The position numbers were made by a program, and so were the translations under genes. This document shows, piece by piece, positions 1 through 11,940 of a stretch of DNA of 64,000 nucleotides. Each line of letters starts with the position of its first letter. Position 1 is the stretch's first letter. The DNA comes from Galeopsis tetrahit (Eukaryota > Streptophyta > Magnoliopsida > Lamiales > Lamiaceae): the NCBI GenBank assembly GCA_963675135.1, contig OY776121.1, positions 63,504,265 through 63,568,264 of the forward strand. Reading direction: 5' to 3'. The notes beneath the pieces were generated by a model. It did no database searches, was not told where the DNA came from, and saw only the letters and a program-made list of their open reading frames with translations.

Positions 1-2
1 GG

Positions 3-596
3 AAATACAACACTAGAAGCATGTACCAATTACTAGCCAATCAAGAAGGCGAGTCGACTGATATCTCTTTTCCTTGGGAGAAATTATGGTGGAAATGCAT
101 CCCAACTAAGGTTTCGGCATTAACGTGGAGAGTCGTATATGGAAGAATAGCTACGGTAGATAATTTACGAAGAAGAGGAATAGCCCCGGAGGCCATGAAC
201 GACGCCTGCCCTAGATGCAATAGTGCAGCCGAAACGATCCAACACTGCTTATTCACATGTCCAGTAGCCGTGCTGGTGTGGCGCGACTTGTACAGCTGGC
301 TGGAAATACCGTCCCCCCTTGCATTCACGGTTTGTGACCACTTTTCAGATTTTTGTAGCTCGGGGAAGAATAATCTAAACAAGAAAATATTAGGCCTGAT
401 ATGGCAATGCACAGTGTGGAGGTTGTGGAGAAACCGAAACGATCTGATTTTCAACGAGGGCTCTCGTTCATTGGAGGAACTATCGGATTCAATCAAATTT
501 AGTACGTGGAAGTGGCTTAAATCACACAAAACAGGCATATCGGGTTGCTCTTATAATGATTGGGAACAGGCCCCTTGGGCATGTATAGCTAACTAA
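3..596 (+). CDS. LINE (non-LTR retrotransposon) ORF2 C-terminus, zf-RVT domain, 5' partial
   Basis: The reading frame is open from the window edge, so the ATG at 21 is internal and the gene continues to the left. The protein ends in the zinc-binding reverse-transcriptase domain (zf-RVT) found at the C-terminus of plant L1-type ORF2 proteins: a conserved Trp/Lys-rich stretch (FPWEKLWWKCIPTKVSAL) is followed by a CxxC...HCLFTCP zinc cluster near residues 62-80 and by the usual IWQCTVWRLWRNRNDLIF tail. It would act in target-primed reverse transcription of LINE RNA. Endonuclease and reverse-transcriptase parts are outside the window. No internal stop is seen in this part, but activity cannot be judged from a fragment. 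Confidence 0.85.
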   Translation, partial: KYNTRSMYQLLANQEGESTDISFPWEKLWWKCIPTKVSALTWRVVYGRIATVDNLRRRGIAPEAMNDACPRCNSAAETIQHCLFTCPVAVLVWRDLYSWLEIPSPLAFTVCDHFSDFCSSGKNNLNKKILGLIWQCTVWRLWRNRNDLIFNEGSRSLEELSDSIKFSTWKWLKSHKTGISGCSYNDWEQAPWACIAN

Positions 597-680
597 ACGT
601 GTATACTGATCTTATGGGTGTTGAGTACCCCAAGTACTCGGAATAATACAAGTCTCATCTTTATCTTTCAAAAAAAAAAA
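597..680 (+). mobile_element. LINE 3' untranslated region and poly(A) tail
   Basis: The short 3' region follows the ORF2 stop directly and ends in a run of A at about 670-680, as expected for the 3' end of a retroposed L1-type element. The 5' end and target-site duplication lie outside the window. Confidence 0.65.
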
Positions 681-1101
681 CAGGAGTACTATTTAAGACC
701 TTTATTAGCTTATCTTGTATGTATAAATATGTACTCAATATATTGTTTCAATTTTCAATACAAGAAACAATATGTTTTCCTATATCGATTAACAAAGATA
801 AAAAGGATGAAAATAATAATTAAATGATGTTGTACACTGTATAATTTTGCATATTACATTCTCAAGACCATCCCGCATAAAACAATCAATAATTAATCTC
901 AAAGTCACAAGAAAATTTCACACTAAGAATTTGCCTATAAATATGACCAATGACTGTAGACTGTAGGCCCATATAAATGTAAATAAAATTAAAATATGAG
1001 AAGTCTGGCAAAAAAACATTGGAAAAAATTGTAGAATTTAACCGTACGAATATTAAAACGGCCTAACAATATGAACTGTACAAACATTTAAAAAAATGAT
1101 A
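681..1101. other. AT-rich intergenic stretch
   Basis: No gene or element recognised. It lies downstream of the pTAC3 stop codon and probably contains the 3' UTR and poly(A) site of that minus-strand gene in its right part. Confidence 0.5.
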
Positions 1102-1250
1102 CTATGTCAGAAAATCTAGTTTGATGCATCATTAACTGGATTATCATTTGCCTGTCTTGCAGAAATGACTCTATCTATGTCAGAAAATCTAGTTTGATGC
1201 ATCATTAACTGGATTATCATTTGCCTGTCTTGCAGAAATGACTCTATCTA
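1102..1250. repeat. 73-bp exact tandem duplication over the end of pTAC3
   Basis: Copy 1 is 1102-1174 and copy 2 is 1175-1247, with three more matching bases. Copy 2 holds the last codons and the TAG stop (1189-1191) of the minus-strand pTAC3 gene. Copy 1 repeats the same codons and stop behind it, in the 3' UTR. The period is not a multiple of three, and translation ends before the extra copy, so the protein should be unchanged. Confidence 0.95.
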
Positions 1251-4200
1251 GAGTTTCATCTGATACTTTAATTCCACTCGTCTCCATGTCCGCTACAATG
1301 GCAATGGAAGCATCAAGTTCACCAAGATCCAGACACAGGCTGATTACTTCATCGTACAATGGGCTGGTTGATAAACACACCATATATCAGTAAATATCGA
1401 TATCAAGATTTTAAAGAGTTGAATAAATATTTTGACCAGTATCTAACTTCACCAGAAATGCATTACTACTTGGTTATTCCAAAATTTCATAAAGAGGCTC
1501 ATAATATTTACCTGCCAAAAACATGGCCCAAACGATGAGTTGTCTGCAGAATCTGTAAGAAGGCTGAAGGCATAGGAGCTCGTATAGCAGCTCGAAGTAC
1601 TGTCGCGCAGTCTCCAATGGTTGGTGTTCCACCCAACTCGATTACCTTCAAAATTATTGGGAAAAATAATCAGCCATAGATGACAAAGATTCATATCAAT
1701 AAAGCTCGTTTCGTTACATTTTGCAAAGTTGTCAATGTTGCATATGCAAATGTTTACCTTAATTCAATCTATAATGTATTAAGGGGAGAAGAATGAGAAA
1801 GATCACATCATTGATAAATAAGCAATTAAATGCATGTTTGATGATGAGAAAAGCTTTTACCTTGGTCATCAGTTTAACAGCCAATTCTACCTCCCACTCC
1901 TGAGACCATCTTCTAGGAGCTTTGTTCTTCAAATCCTTTTCCCATGACCAATTCCAGGCATCAGCTATTGTATACATGTCCGATACATCAAAAACTTTCC
2001 TTTTCCTCATTTCCTTAAATGCTTCGTGAAGATCCTCAGGAAACCAGTCATCGTCATTGTCATCCTGCATTCATTTTTTTTTAGAATAATAATAAATTGA
2101 ACTTCTTATTTAGATCCAAATTCAGGATTTTGCAACATTAAATACAGCAAACTAATTAGCAATAATGGAAAGATATCCAAATGGCCACTAACAACAGAAG
2201 AAGTTATAATAAAAAAATCTCCAGTCACAATATTTGGAGCAACCAATATACGTGAAAATAGTAGTAGAAAATAAGATAATATCATGAACACACTATGTTA
2301 GATCATTTATTTACTAAATAAACCCATGGTACTGTATCGTTATCGTGTGTCATCAAACCATAGAGAAAGGCATAATAAGTACTTAGTCATGTACTCATGT
2401 CATGTGCCAAGCCAAAGGAAAAAAATGGCATTACATTACGGTTATATCACTCAAAGAACTCACTGATACCAATTCAGCAATCAAAAGGTAGAATTTCACA
2501 TTAAAAAAAATGTAACAATTAATATTTCAAAAAGTTAAAAAAAAAAAAAGATAGGCGTACCTCTGTTGATGCCCGAGAAGATCTTCTCTTTGATTTTCTT
2601 GATGAGCTTGTACTCTGATCAGAATCTTTCAATAGTTGCACTCCAATCATTTGAGGGGGTTTGGCAGCTTCGACTTCCTTATCTTTTACCCTGTCACCCT
2701 CTTGACTTTCAGTTTGTTCCACTTCCTCCACTTCCTCTTCCTCCTCCTCCTCCTCATCATCATCATCCACCTCATCATCTTCAGCCTCTTTCACGATGTC
2801 ATCGCCAACATCAGCATCATCTAAGGCATCAAGCACATTATATTCTTCAACATCCAATGGCTTGCTATGATTTTCGTTCAAGCCCTCTCCAAGAAAACGT
2901 CGTCTCCAGAACTCTGTATTGCCCTCTTCCAATTTGATCCGTGAGATTAACTCATCCAACTCTTCATCAACCTAGAAGTTGAAGTTAGTTATCTCAGTAT
3001 GATAAAACTATGAAGGTAGTAGCATCTAAGACAGAAGGAAATATTAAATAAAACAGAAATTAGTACTGGAAAAGTAGTCATAGATATTGTGAAGTAAGTT
3101 TTACCTCTTCTTCTTCCTCTTCCACAGGGGGAACCCAAAGGGGTCGACCTCTAGAACGATTTATTCTCCTCGCTTTCTGTACACGCTGATAGAGAACATT
3201 TCGAGTGCCATCAGTTGGCAAACCTTGAGCTTCCAGCTCTTCCTTAAGCTCTGATACAATCATTTTACTAGCAGCTTTTGGTTTTAATGTATTTTGTTCA
3301 GGACCCTTTATGATTTTCTTTAATCTCTCCTCAACTCTAATGTAATCAGACTCAGAAACGTTCCCTAACACTGCAGGTCCTTCATTCCTCAAGGTTTTCA
3401 AAAGTTTCCGATGATATATTTTCAATTCTTCAAGACATCGTTGCTTGAAAGAGGTCTCCATGGGATTGGAATATATAAAACCATCTGCATCGGGATCCAA
3501 AGGAGCTTTTCCTCTACGTGGTACCCATCGTTTGCGTTCACCTGTAAGCCCACCTTCTGCAATGTACCTGTTGCCCAGCTAAGTTAATCGTAGCGCTCAG
3601 CTCTTGCAGTAGTTAAAGCAAAAGAGCAATTTTTTATTTTATTTCTTCATAACACTGTCCACAACTAGAAGTCTACTAGGAGCATGACTCCAAAAAAAAA
3701 AAAAAAACTCAAGAGAGACGCAACGCCTCAATAATCACTGAAACCAAACCAAGGTATGATAAGGATGCCAAATGCAACAATCTAGTAGATATCCAGAATT
3801 AGTAGCACACTCTAGAGAATATCAACTACTGAAGTTTGAAATACTCATATTCCTTTTCTCTGCCTAAATAACTTGCACCCATACAGACTAAAAGTAAATA
3901 GCCTTTTCACCCAAACCATTGCCCTGTGGGTGTCCCACTCTATCCCTAATAATTGTTTCCCATGGTACCCTTGAGAATAAGAGAAACTCAAAGAGAAATT
4001 TATTCAGTTGACAAGTATTCAGGGAGTTTTTGCTCATCACAATTCAAGGCATGCGAGAGGAACGTAAATATATCTATCTTATGATGCGAATATGCTTTGA
4101 AAGATCACCTGGCAATATAATCAACTTCATGCCCAAGTTCAGCTTCTTCTTGCAGAGGTTCAATCCATGAGCTAACCAGTGTCCGATATTTCCTGGTCAG

Positions 4201-7200
4201 GATCATGGCTCTTTGTGGAATTTGTTGGTTATCTTTTGCCATGGCTTCAAGAGCTTCAATTAACTCAACAATTCTTCCTGGTTTCAAATGTAGTTACATT
4301 TACAAAAAGTTCCATTAGGCCTCTGAAAATAAGATGAAAGCACTAAGAAAAAGAATCATGACAATCTTCATCTCCTACGTTTTTTGGACCAGCTATTGTA
4401 CATTGGCATATTGCATAACGGACCAATCTTCTTTTACCTGACTAGACATTTGATGAGAATTGTGTTTTTTCTCGAGACTAAGGGTTTTTTTGTTTAGGGA
4501 TTCCATTGGATTTGAAATATTTCAAATCAATGAATAGTAAACGGTATATCTGGATTAGTATATGCTTGAGAGTGGATTGTGTAGGATTTGATAGGTGGTA
4601 TGATTTTGAAAAAAGTTGGAGAGAGAGAATGAAAAGGGATGAAAGATTGTTTGATGGGGTTAGTAATAATTAAATAGTGGATGTTAGATGATTGATTGTG
4701 TATTGAAACTTGTTTTTGAAAAAAGTAAAATAGGTGTGTTACAGGTATTATAGGGTTCGAAATCTTATACCAAAATCGGGTTTGACAAACGAGGATTTGA
4801 AATCAAAATCTGGGGTGGGAATTCCTAAAGACACACACCTTAAGGGTATTGTACCCAAAAGACACATTCACTGCCACGAATAATATTTAAGCCAATGAAT
4901 CTCCTTGTCTCAGTACTTAAGGATGTAACTGTTATCATTTGACTGTGCTCACGGTATGCATGTTATTGTAGCAATGATTAGTTACGTGACTGCAATAGTG
5001 AACGACTGTGAAGAAAGAAACAAAATTAGAAAGTTCAAAGAGTGTGAGAGTATACACCTTCTCTACACAAAGCACGTAGATACAGTGAGAGTGGATCTCC
5101 ATATTGTCCGTCATAATGTAATAATTTGGTTCCACCTTCATAGTTTTTCAATCCACGAAAATGCCTAATGGCTTCCTTCGTGACACAGTACTTAGTAAAG
5201 CACTCCACCAACAACCTAAACAAGAAAATTAAAAGCCATTTATTCAATACTCAGAGAATGCTGTCATAATCCATATTCATGAGATGAGACCCTCTCTACT
5301 ATTGCACAGGGCAGTTCTTTTGTGCATACACATATCATATATAAAGAACTTGAGTTGTTTTAGCATAGAGTACAATTCATATGATCCGTCAAAATTCCTT
5401 TCGTTTATTATTCCACAAGAACTTCCATATTTATCTTAAATAGTAGAGAATATGAAACATAATTTTGTCATCTTAATTTTCCATTTTACAGGACACAGAA
5501 GTTTAGATATGCATATGAGAATGATAAAGAGGAAATACTCAACATACTTTAAGGAAACATCCATATAAACTAGATAAGAGATGGAATGAAACACGTAGAT
5601 GGATAAACTTTGTATACGAAATGGATCATGAAATGTAAGCCTTCTGTCTCATTGGGGGGTAAGGAAGTAATCAATATTATCTGCTAGGTGAATAGGAATT
5701 TTTTTAATTAGGAGAAGGGAAGTGCCTAGCAGACAATGGAAGTTAAAACAATCAAGCAAGAAAATTACATCTCTGCAGTGAAAACTAAAAGAATAAAACT
5801 CTTACGCGTAGGTTCTCACATTTGGTTGCAAGCGTTTGTAGTCTTCAACCATCATCCCAAGTAACTCGGCAACATCTTGAACCCTAAATTCACAAGAGTG
5901 AATTTAAACATCTTAATATAATTGAAAAATGGGTGCTGCATGCAGAAAATAATATACCTATCATATGATTCAGCCCTTGTATATGCTTGGATCACCCAAT
6001 TATATGTCTCCGTATCAGGTTTCATGTAAGCTATAACAACCAACAACAACCATGAGGAAACTAACAAAATGTTTAAAATCATAAGAAATGAAGTTCATTT
6101 CTTTCTTTAGTAGTTTGGAGATCTTTATTAATTTATTTATAAAAAACGAGGGGCAGCGGTCAAGTTCAATGAATTTGTCTGAACAGTCTCTGAATCAAAG
6201 TAGGATCAATTCCACTTAAAAGACTTGATTATGGACATATGATTAAACAAGTTTATGATAAAACACAAAGATTCTTAGTAATTAAACTGTCATCAAGCCC
6301 AAGAGGACGAAGAAAGCTGAATGAAATGAGTTTACAACAATGACATGGACCAGAACATGAAACTTCACTATTTCATCAAAGGATAGAAACAACTTCCACA
6401 AATACAAGTATCACATTTCAAACCAGTCAATAAAACCAACTGATTAGTCAGGCAAGAGGAAGCAATGTCCTACAACAACATAAAGAGTGTGTCAATCCAA
6501 TACTTGCTTCATACTGGTGTAATCTAAACTCATAACTGTTTCAGTCACAGAGGAAAGTTTGAAGAATTCCAGGTTTATCAGGAGAAATAGCATAAATATT
6601 TATATTTCCTAGCAGTTCTATAGGTTGATGCAAGAAATAAAGTTCCATTATGAACAAAGGATATTATTATCTCACAAGCATATATGAGAAGAAGATTGGA
6701 TGATACATCTCAGAGTCAATCCAAGTTCCACCATAAGAACTGATCTTGGAATTTCAGTTATTGCACTATTTTTGAAGCAGCAGAGTTCTTTGATAAAGTC
6801 TAACTGAAACTGCCATTTTAATGGCTTTTATTGATTACGTTATTTGAGAAAAACAAGGATGCCAAAAATCTTTGTTAGATTAAACACAACTAATTCTACA
6901 ACACCATAAACCTCAACACCTCCAAGAGCTTTCTTAAAAAAACTGCAAGCTTATGCATCAAATATACAACAAACAAACAACTCTCATTGCATGATAAATA
7001 ACTTAAGGTTGCAGAACGAAAAACAAACACAGACCTTCTCCATATTCCATGTTTTCAAAGGTGGTGAAAGCAATTTCAGGAATCCCGCAAGTCGCCTGGC
7101 CACAAGGTAAGAAAAACAACTCAATATCCCATTAAAGAAAATACATTTTCACTAGAACCACAAAGTCACCCCAGAACTAAGCAGTGGAAATGGTTTTTTG

Positions 7201-8773
7201 TAGTCAGATAATAATTTTTCATTTCAAGATGTTGTGCAAACCAAGCAAATTATTGCTTTTAAGAATTACACTTAAACTACTAAAAACATTACACATATCA
7301 CCTTGATACTTGAAGGCATTTCAAAGAAATTGTAACAGGCACATTGGTACCTGCACACTCAAAAGGCAATTGAAATGAAATGTTGTTGCCATTCTACCAG
7401 CTGCCTCCATTTCGTAGGCTATGGTCAGTGCATTTGAGTGATCTCCCACTTTACAATCCTCCTCAATAAGAAGATCATAAATCTTATCCGTAGCTCTAAG
7501 GCCGCCCTCAGCACCCTTCAGGAAAACTCTGTTGGCATCGTCCAGATGCCTGCTTTTGACAAGCTCCTCTGATGGCAAAAACAGGATGTATTAAACATAT
7601 AAAGATAAACCTGAATTTCATAAAACCTTTGAGTCGGTCCAGTAGGTCTGTATACCATACCAACAAGCAGCAGCCAAGCTTGCCGAATATCATAGTTGAG
7701 TTTCTCCATTGCTGCAAGAATTTCTAATCCTCTAGTAGCATGACCTTTTGAGCCATACAAACGAATTAATGCAATAAATGTCTCATGAAGAGGCCGAACA
7801 CCCTCACTCAATTCCCTTCTAAGTGCGTGCATCTGTCATACATGAGTTGTAACATAAGAATATTCCCTTTAATGAAAAATTATAAGATTTAATGTCCACC
7901 ATACATAGCAAATAAGTTACACCATACAACGTGCTAACATCACAAGTCCATTGAACTCCTAGTTTTTTTTTGAATATACACATACAATAAATAAGCTGAT
8001 AATCTACAAAGAACAAATTAGGTAGAAGTGCAAGAAGAATCGAACAGGATTGAGTCAGACTTGAGCTCAAATCAGTGAATATGACTTAGCTCGACCTCCA
8101 GGTCAACCTAACCCCACATATTTACTTAAAAAAATTATTGTACATCTCACTGATCAGTTTGCATCTATTCTCAGGCTTATTCGCACAATCACTAAAAAGC
8201 TAAACAAGATGAGCAGAAGCTCAATTTACCAAATCCAGCTCAATATCAACCCTGGATATTTACTACTAAGAAAATAAATAGAGTGTGATTGCTGAAACAC
8301 ACGATGCGCTCTTACAAACAGCAGTAACCATACTGCAAACGCATTTATTTAAAAATTGACCAAAAAGAAAAAGGAATTACCGCTCCTTCTTCATCGCGAT
8401 TGAGCACGTGTGCAACGACTAGACCGTGAAACGACCTGGCTCCAGGCGTTATCCCCGCGGCAATCATATCGTAAATGACATTAGAAACAGCAGAAACGCT
8501 GCCGCTTCTGGCGCGCTCCATCAACTCCTCCATGAACACAAGCCTCAATAGTTTCTCGGCACTCGACGGCGTGAAATTCCCACCCTCGCTTCCTGTATAC
8601 CCATTGTCATCAGAAGATTTTAAGTCGTTCTGCTGCTTTTTCCGTCGCGGTTTCCGCTGGGAGGTGGAGACTGAGGCGGATGGGCCAGCTGCGGAAGCGG
8701 CGGCATTTCGAGGAGCGGCGATGGAGGTCAAGGAAAGAGAAAAGGGAGCCTGCGTTAGCAGGGAGAACGCCAT
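1189..8773 (-). CDS. PTAC3: pTAC3: plastid SAP-domain pentatricopeptide protein (13 exons)
   Basis: Component of the plastid transcriptionally active chromosome, needed for transcription by the plastid-encoded RNA polymerase. Coding exons on the minus strand: 8381-8773, 7661-7832, 7351-7568, 7035-7095, 5958-6030, 5806-5883, 5058-5215, 4109-4277, 3105-3567, 2561-2971, 1861-2064, 1512-1645, 1189-1363. They total 2709 nt (902 aa), and every junction is GT..AG and in phase. The N-terminus is Ser/Ala-rich and lacks acidic residues, like a chloroplast transit peptide. Residues about 90-430 are PPR-like helical repeats. A SAP DNA-binding motif (SELKEELEAQGLPTDGTRN) lies at about 541-575. It is followed by an acidic Glu/Asp run (exon 10) and a conserved C-terminal region (WFPEDLHEAFKEMR). 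The length is close to the Arabidopsis protein (about 913 aa by memory). Start: first ATG of the open frame, giving a plausible transit peptide. The identification rests on recognising the family throughout its length. Confidence 0.95.
4479..4843. mobile_element. MITE inside pTAC3 intron 7
   Basis: The intron between exons 7 and 8 carries a roughly 360-bp AT-rich insertion with imperfect terminal inverted repeats: left arm TTTGTTTAGGGATTCC near 4488-4505, right arm its imperfect complement GGGAATTCCTAAAGACACAC near 4818-4836. TAA occurs at both outer edges (4479-4481 and 4841-4843). This resembles a Harbinger/Tourist-type MITE with a 3-bp target duplication. It has no coding capacity. Confidence 0.55.
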
Positions 8774-9508
8774 TTCTGCTGGGAGCAGCAGTGTGGTGTG
8801 GATAAGGGGGTGGGTGGTTTTTACAGCTTCGCTGTGGAGGGGTTTAAGGAATGCGGTGGAATTTGAATTTTTAACTGCTTTAAAACAAGTTACTGGAGTA
8901 CAAAATTAGCTTTAGCATACAGTATTTTTTTTATTCAATTAGAAGTATACTTATACTTTTTGGCATAAATTAAAAAAAAAAATGGGTATGTAGGTAAAGT
9001 AATGGTATTATAGAAATATTATGAGATTCATTTATTAAAGTGATTTTTTTTTTTAGTAAAGTTAACAATTTAAGTAAATGTTTCTATAAAAAGAATGTGC
9101 ATATATTTGGTGGGCTACAAATAAGGTAAATGAACATACATTTGATGAACATGAGAAAATATAATACTGGTGATGTGATTGAGAAGAATAAAAAGTAAGG
9201 TATAAAGACAAAATTTAGTGAAATTATATGTAAGTAAGAGTGAAGTGTGTGAATATAAATGTATAAAATATTTATAAAAAATGGTATGAGAAACTTACAA
9301 GTGGACTGACCAACAAAATGAAAAGTTTATAGACGGACTGAGTAAATATAATAATATATTAAATAAATCAATTATCGTTTATTTTTACACATGAAATCTG
9401 TCTTAAAATTGTTTTAAAAAATTCATATGTCATAAGTTCGATTACGATTTGCCCAAAAAAATTGTGGCTCGCAAGCTGATGGTTAGTTTACTATATGGCC
9501 AAAATATT
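8774..9508. other. pTAC3 promoter region and AT-rich intergenic DNA
   Basis: The sequence just right of 8773 is upstream of the pTAC3 start and is GC-richer to about 8890. Beyond that it is AT-rich with no gene. A weak tRNA B-box-like motif (AAGTTCGATTAC, about 9434-9445) hints at a SINE relic but is not enough for a call. Confidence 0.4.
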
Positions 9509-9510
9509 AT

Positions 9511-9629
9511 CACTACAAGATTAAAAGTGTAATACTACATGTCCAACAATATTTTGACGAATTCGCTCAAGAAACTAAGTGTCCAGAATATTTTTGGACT
9601 GGTAGTATTACACTTTAAACCTTGTAGTA
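9511..9629. repeat. Imperfect inverted repeat (possible small MITE)
   Basis: The arm at about 9511-9538 (ACTACAAGATTAAAAGTGTA...) is complementary to 9602-9629 (TACACTTTAAACCTTGTAGT...), with about 60 bp between them that also contain complementary GTCCA.. and AATATT blocks. No coding. No clear target duplication was identified. Confidence 0.6.
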
Positions 9630-9649
9630 GGAGTGATTAGTTCACCTAG

Positions 9650-10765
9650 ATTCTTCTTTGGTTGATGGACTCATACGCCAAGCTATGGATATTGAATCTG
9701 ATTGATTTCATTTCGTTCAAAAGTTGTCTAGGGCAGTAGATCTTCCCGAACAGGGTAGGACAGTGCCTAAGCCTTTTTCAACTAATCGAAGAGGGCGATC
9801 GCCCCATAAACCACGTATTCCCCGCTCACCTAAGTCCTTCCGAATAGAAATGAAATAGAATAAAATGTTCGCTAACAAGAAAAACGTGGTCCAAACATTC
9901 CTACCTCGCCTCTAACATTCTCTTAAACTTAAACTTCTGCTTATACCATAAGCTTATCTCTTCGTTCATCAAGTCCCAACAACCATTGGCGGGAATTTCG
10001 CCCGCATTCGATCCCCAATTCTCGTTCATCCCGGATGATCGTGTTGGGTGAATTGTGACCTCGTACGATCGTGTCGGGTGAGCAAGAGTCGCTTCGTCAC
10101 AGTACTTACTTATGGGCTAACAGGTCACACTTTGGCGAAGTATCCTACAAAGAGGGATTTCTCTATAAAAATGGCATGATATGATCGTCTTTGTTTTATA
10201 TGTTAATTAAGTATCAATACAAACGAAAACTACGCCAAAGTGGAAGGACCACTATAGAAGCTATAAGTAGCTAGCCTATAGTAGTAGTAGTTGGTCAGCG
10301 CTACGCTAGGCTCGACCTGACGTTTTTGGGTATGCGCTTAAGCGGAGCTATCCATAAAAGAAATGGCCATGGAACCAACGGTCACTTCAATTTGATTTGG
10401 AGAAGATACTCGTGCAAGTAAGAATTCGGCGTTGTACGATGCGACGAAAGCCGAGCTTTTTTTTTTACTCTGTCATTCATAAGAAGTCACCTTTCGGGTC
10501 TCCCTTTTGAGTTATTTCGTAGAGTCAAGTCTTTTCCAGAATTGGTCTTTTTGAGCGATATAACCCGTCTTTTTGGCATAATTGGACGATTTTGAGGTAA
10601 GCATAGTTACATGCTTAACACATCGTAACCGTGATTATTCGACTCCTATGGATTCCCTATTGCTTTAGACTGGGCGCTTGTCTGAACCGGAGAAAGCGAA
10701 TTAAAAGAAACCAAATCGCTAGCCTAGAGTGGGTCCGTCGAAGAGCTTAGCCCTGCCAACCTTAG
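9650..10765. other. Probable nuclear insertion of mitochondrial DNA (NUMT)
   Basis: A block of about 1.1 kb with much more balanced base composition than the AT-rich flanks. It has the texture of angiosperm mitochondrial intergenic DNA, for example GGTCAGCGCTACGCTAGGCT near 10295, GAGGGCGATCGCCCC near 9790 and many short purine-rich words. No intact mitochondrial gene was recognised. The edges are estimated from the change in composition. The call is by appearance only. Confidence 0.55.
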
Positions 10766-11940
10766 ATCTCAACATAGTTAACCCAATCATTTACACAAAC
10801 CGTCATTTCTCTCTAAAATATCCTTATTCCTTCATTTAAACTTACACTAAAATCCTAATTTTTTTTTCCTCTTCCGCTCTTCTTTTCTTTTTTTTTTCTC
10901 TACACCGTCCGCCTTTATTATCACACTCTAGCCGCCGCCACCCACCGCCACATGTCTCCTACATCAACCGCCACCATTCATCATCTCATTGTGTTTGTTT
11001 GCTTACATACAATATTTATAAACTTACCGTTATTTTTGGGCATATAAATTAAGATAAGTGATTAAATAATAATATTAATAAACAATTCTCATATTAAATT
11101 TCGTGTCAAAAAGTCAAATGGACAATCCAATAAAAGAAGTGGGGAGTAGGGGTGTGCAAAGTATGGTTTAAACCGACTGAACAGACCGAACCAAACCAGA
11201 CCATTAAATATGGTTTGGTTTTTTATTTACTGTTCGGTCTATGGTTTTTAGAATTGATTTTTTTTTGTTAGTATGGTTTGATTTACGGTTTTCATAATGA
11301 AAAAAAAATCGAACCGAACTAATATAATATATATATATAAATATATTATAGAAATAAATATTATAAATTACATAATTTCTAAACCCAAACGGTAACTTCC
11401 AAGCCCAATTGCCCAAAGGCTAAAATCGAAATTCTACCTATTTTTCTTCTATTCAGAGCATTTGCGTGCTCTCACTCAATCACTCTCATTACTCAGTTTT
11501 TCTTCTGCGTTCTCCGTCTCGCTCAAAATTCGTTTAATTTCGTCTATTCGAATTATATTTTATATTATTGAGATTTCATTTTGGTTATTTTATTGATATT
11601 GCGTTTTACTTTTTTTTAAAGTACAACGTGTAGTGTCATTGGTCATAATGGGTTTATCCCTTCAATTAGTGCAAAATTAACACAATTAATCTCATAAAAA
11701 AAAAAAAGTACACTTGATGTATTTATTATTTAAAACCAATGCATTTTCATCATTTATTATCGAGAAATCGATCAATATGATCCTCACAAGGAAAAGCACA
11801 CACTAACAACATAAATAAAAGTACAATTGAGGATCACATGAAAAAGAAGAAAAAAACAACTCATACTCCACTATTCTTGAAGGCATGAAATCTAGATTTT
11901 AGAATTCTTCATAACTCCAAAAATAGTCAGGCTTCTTCCC
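10766..11940. other. Intergenic DNA with remnants of transposon ends
   Basis: No gene. At about 11148 the motif GGGGTGTGCAAA, followed by alternating 'aaccga/tcggtt' words to about 11450, looks like one end of a hAT-type MITE; the matching other end was not found. A CT-rich, CCGCC-containing stretch at 10860-10990 resembles the cores of the Mutator-like MITEs at 38740 and 52074. The 3' UTR of the GDSL gene lies at the right edge. Confidence 0.4.

Noticed and set aside
41..538. 165-codon minus-strand ORF
   Set aside because: Antisense shadow of the LINE zf-RVT frame, without any recognisable domain.
8475..8909. 144-codon plus-strand ORF
   Set aside because: Antisense of pTAC3 exon 1 and its promoter; the opposite strand has the conserved protein.
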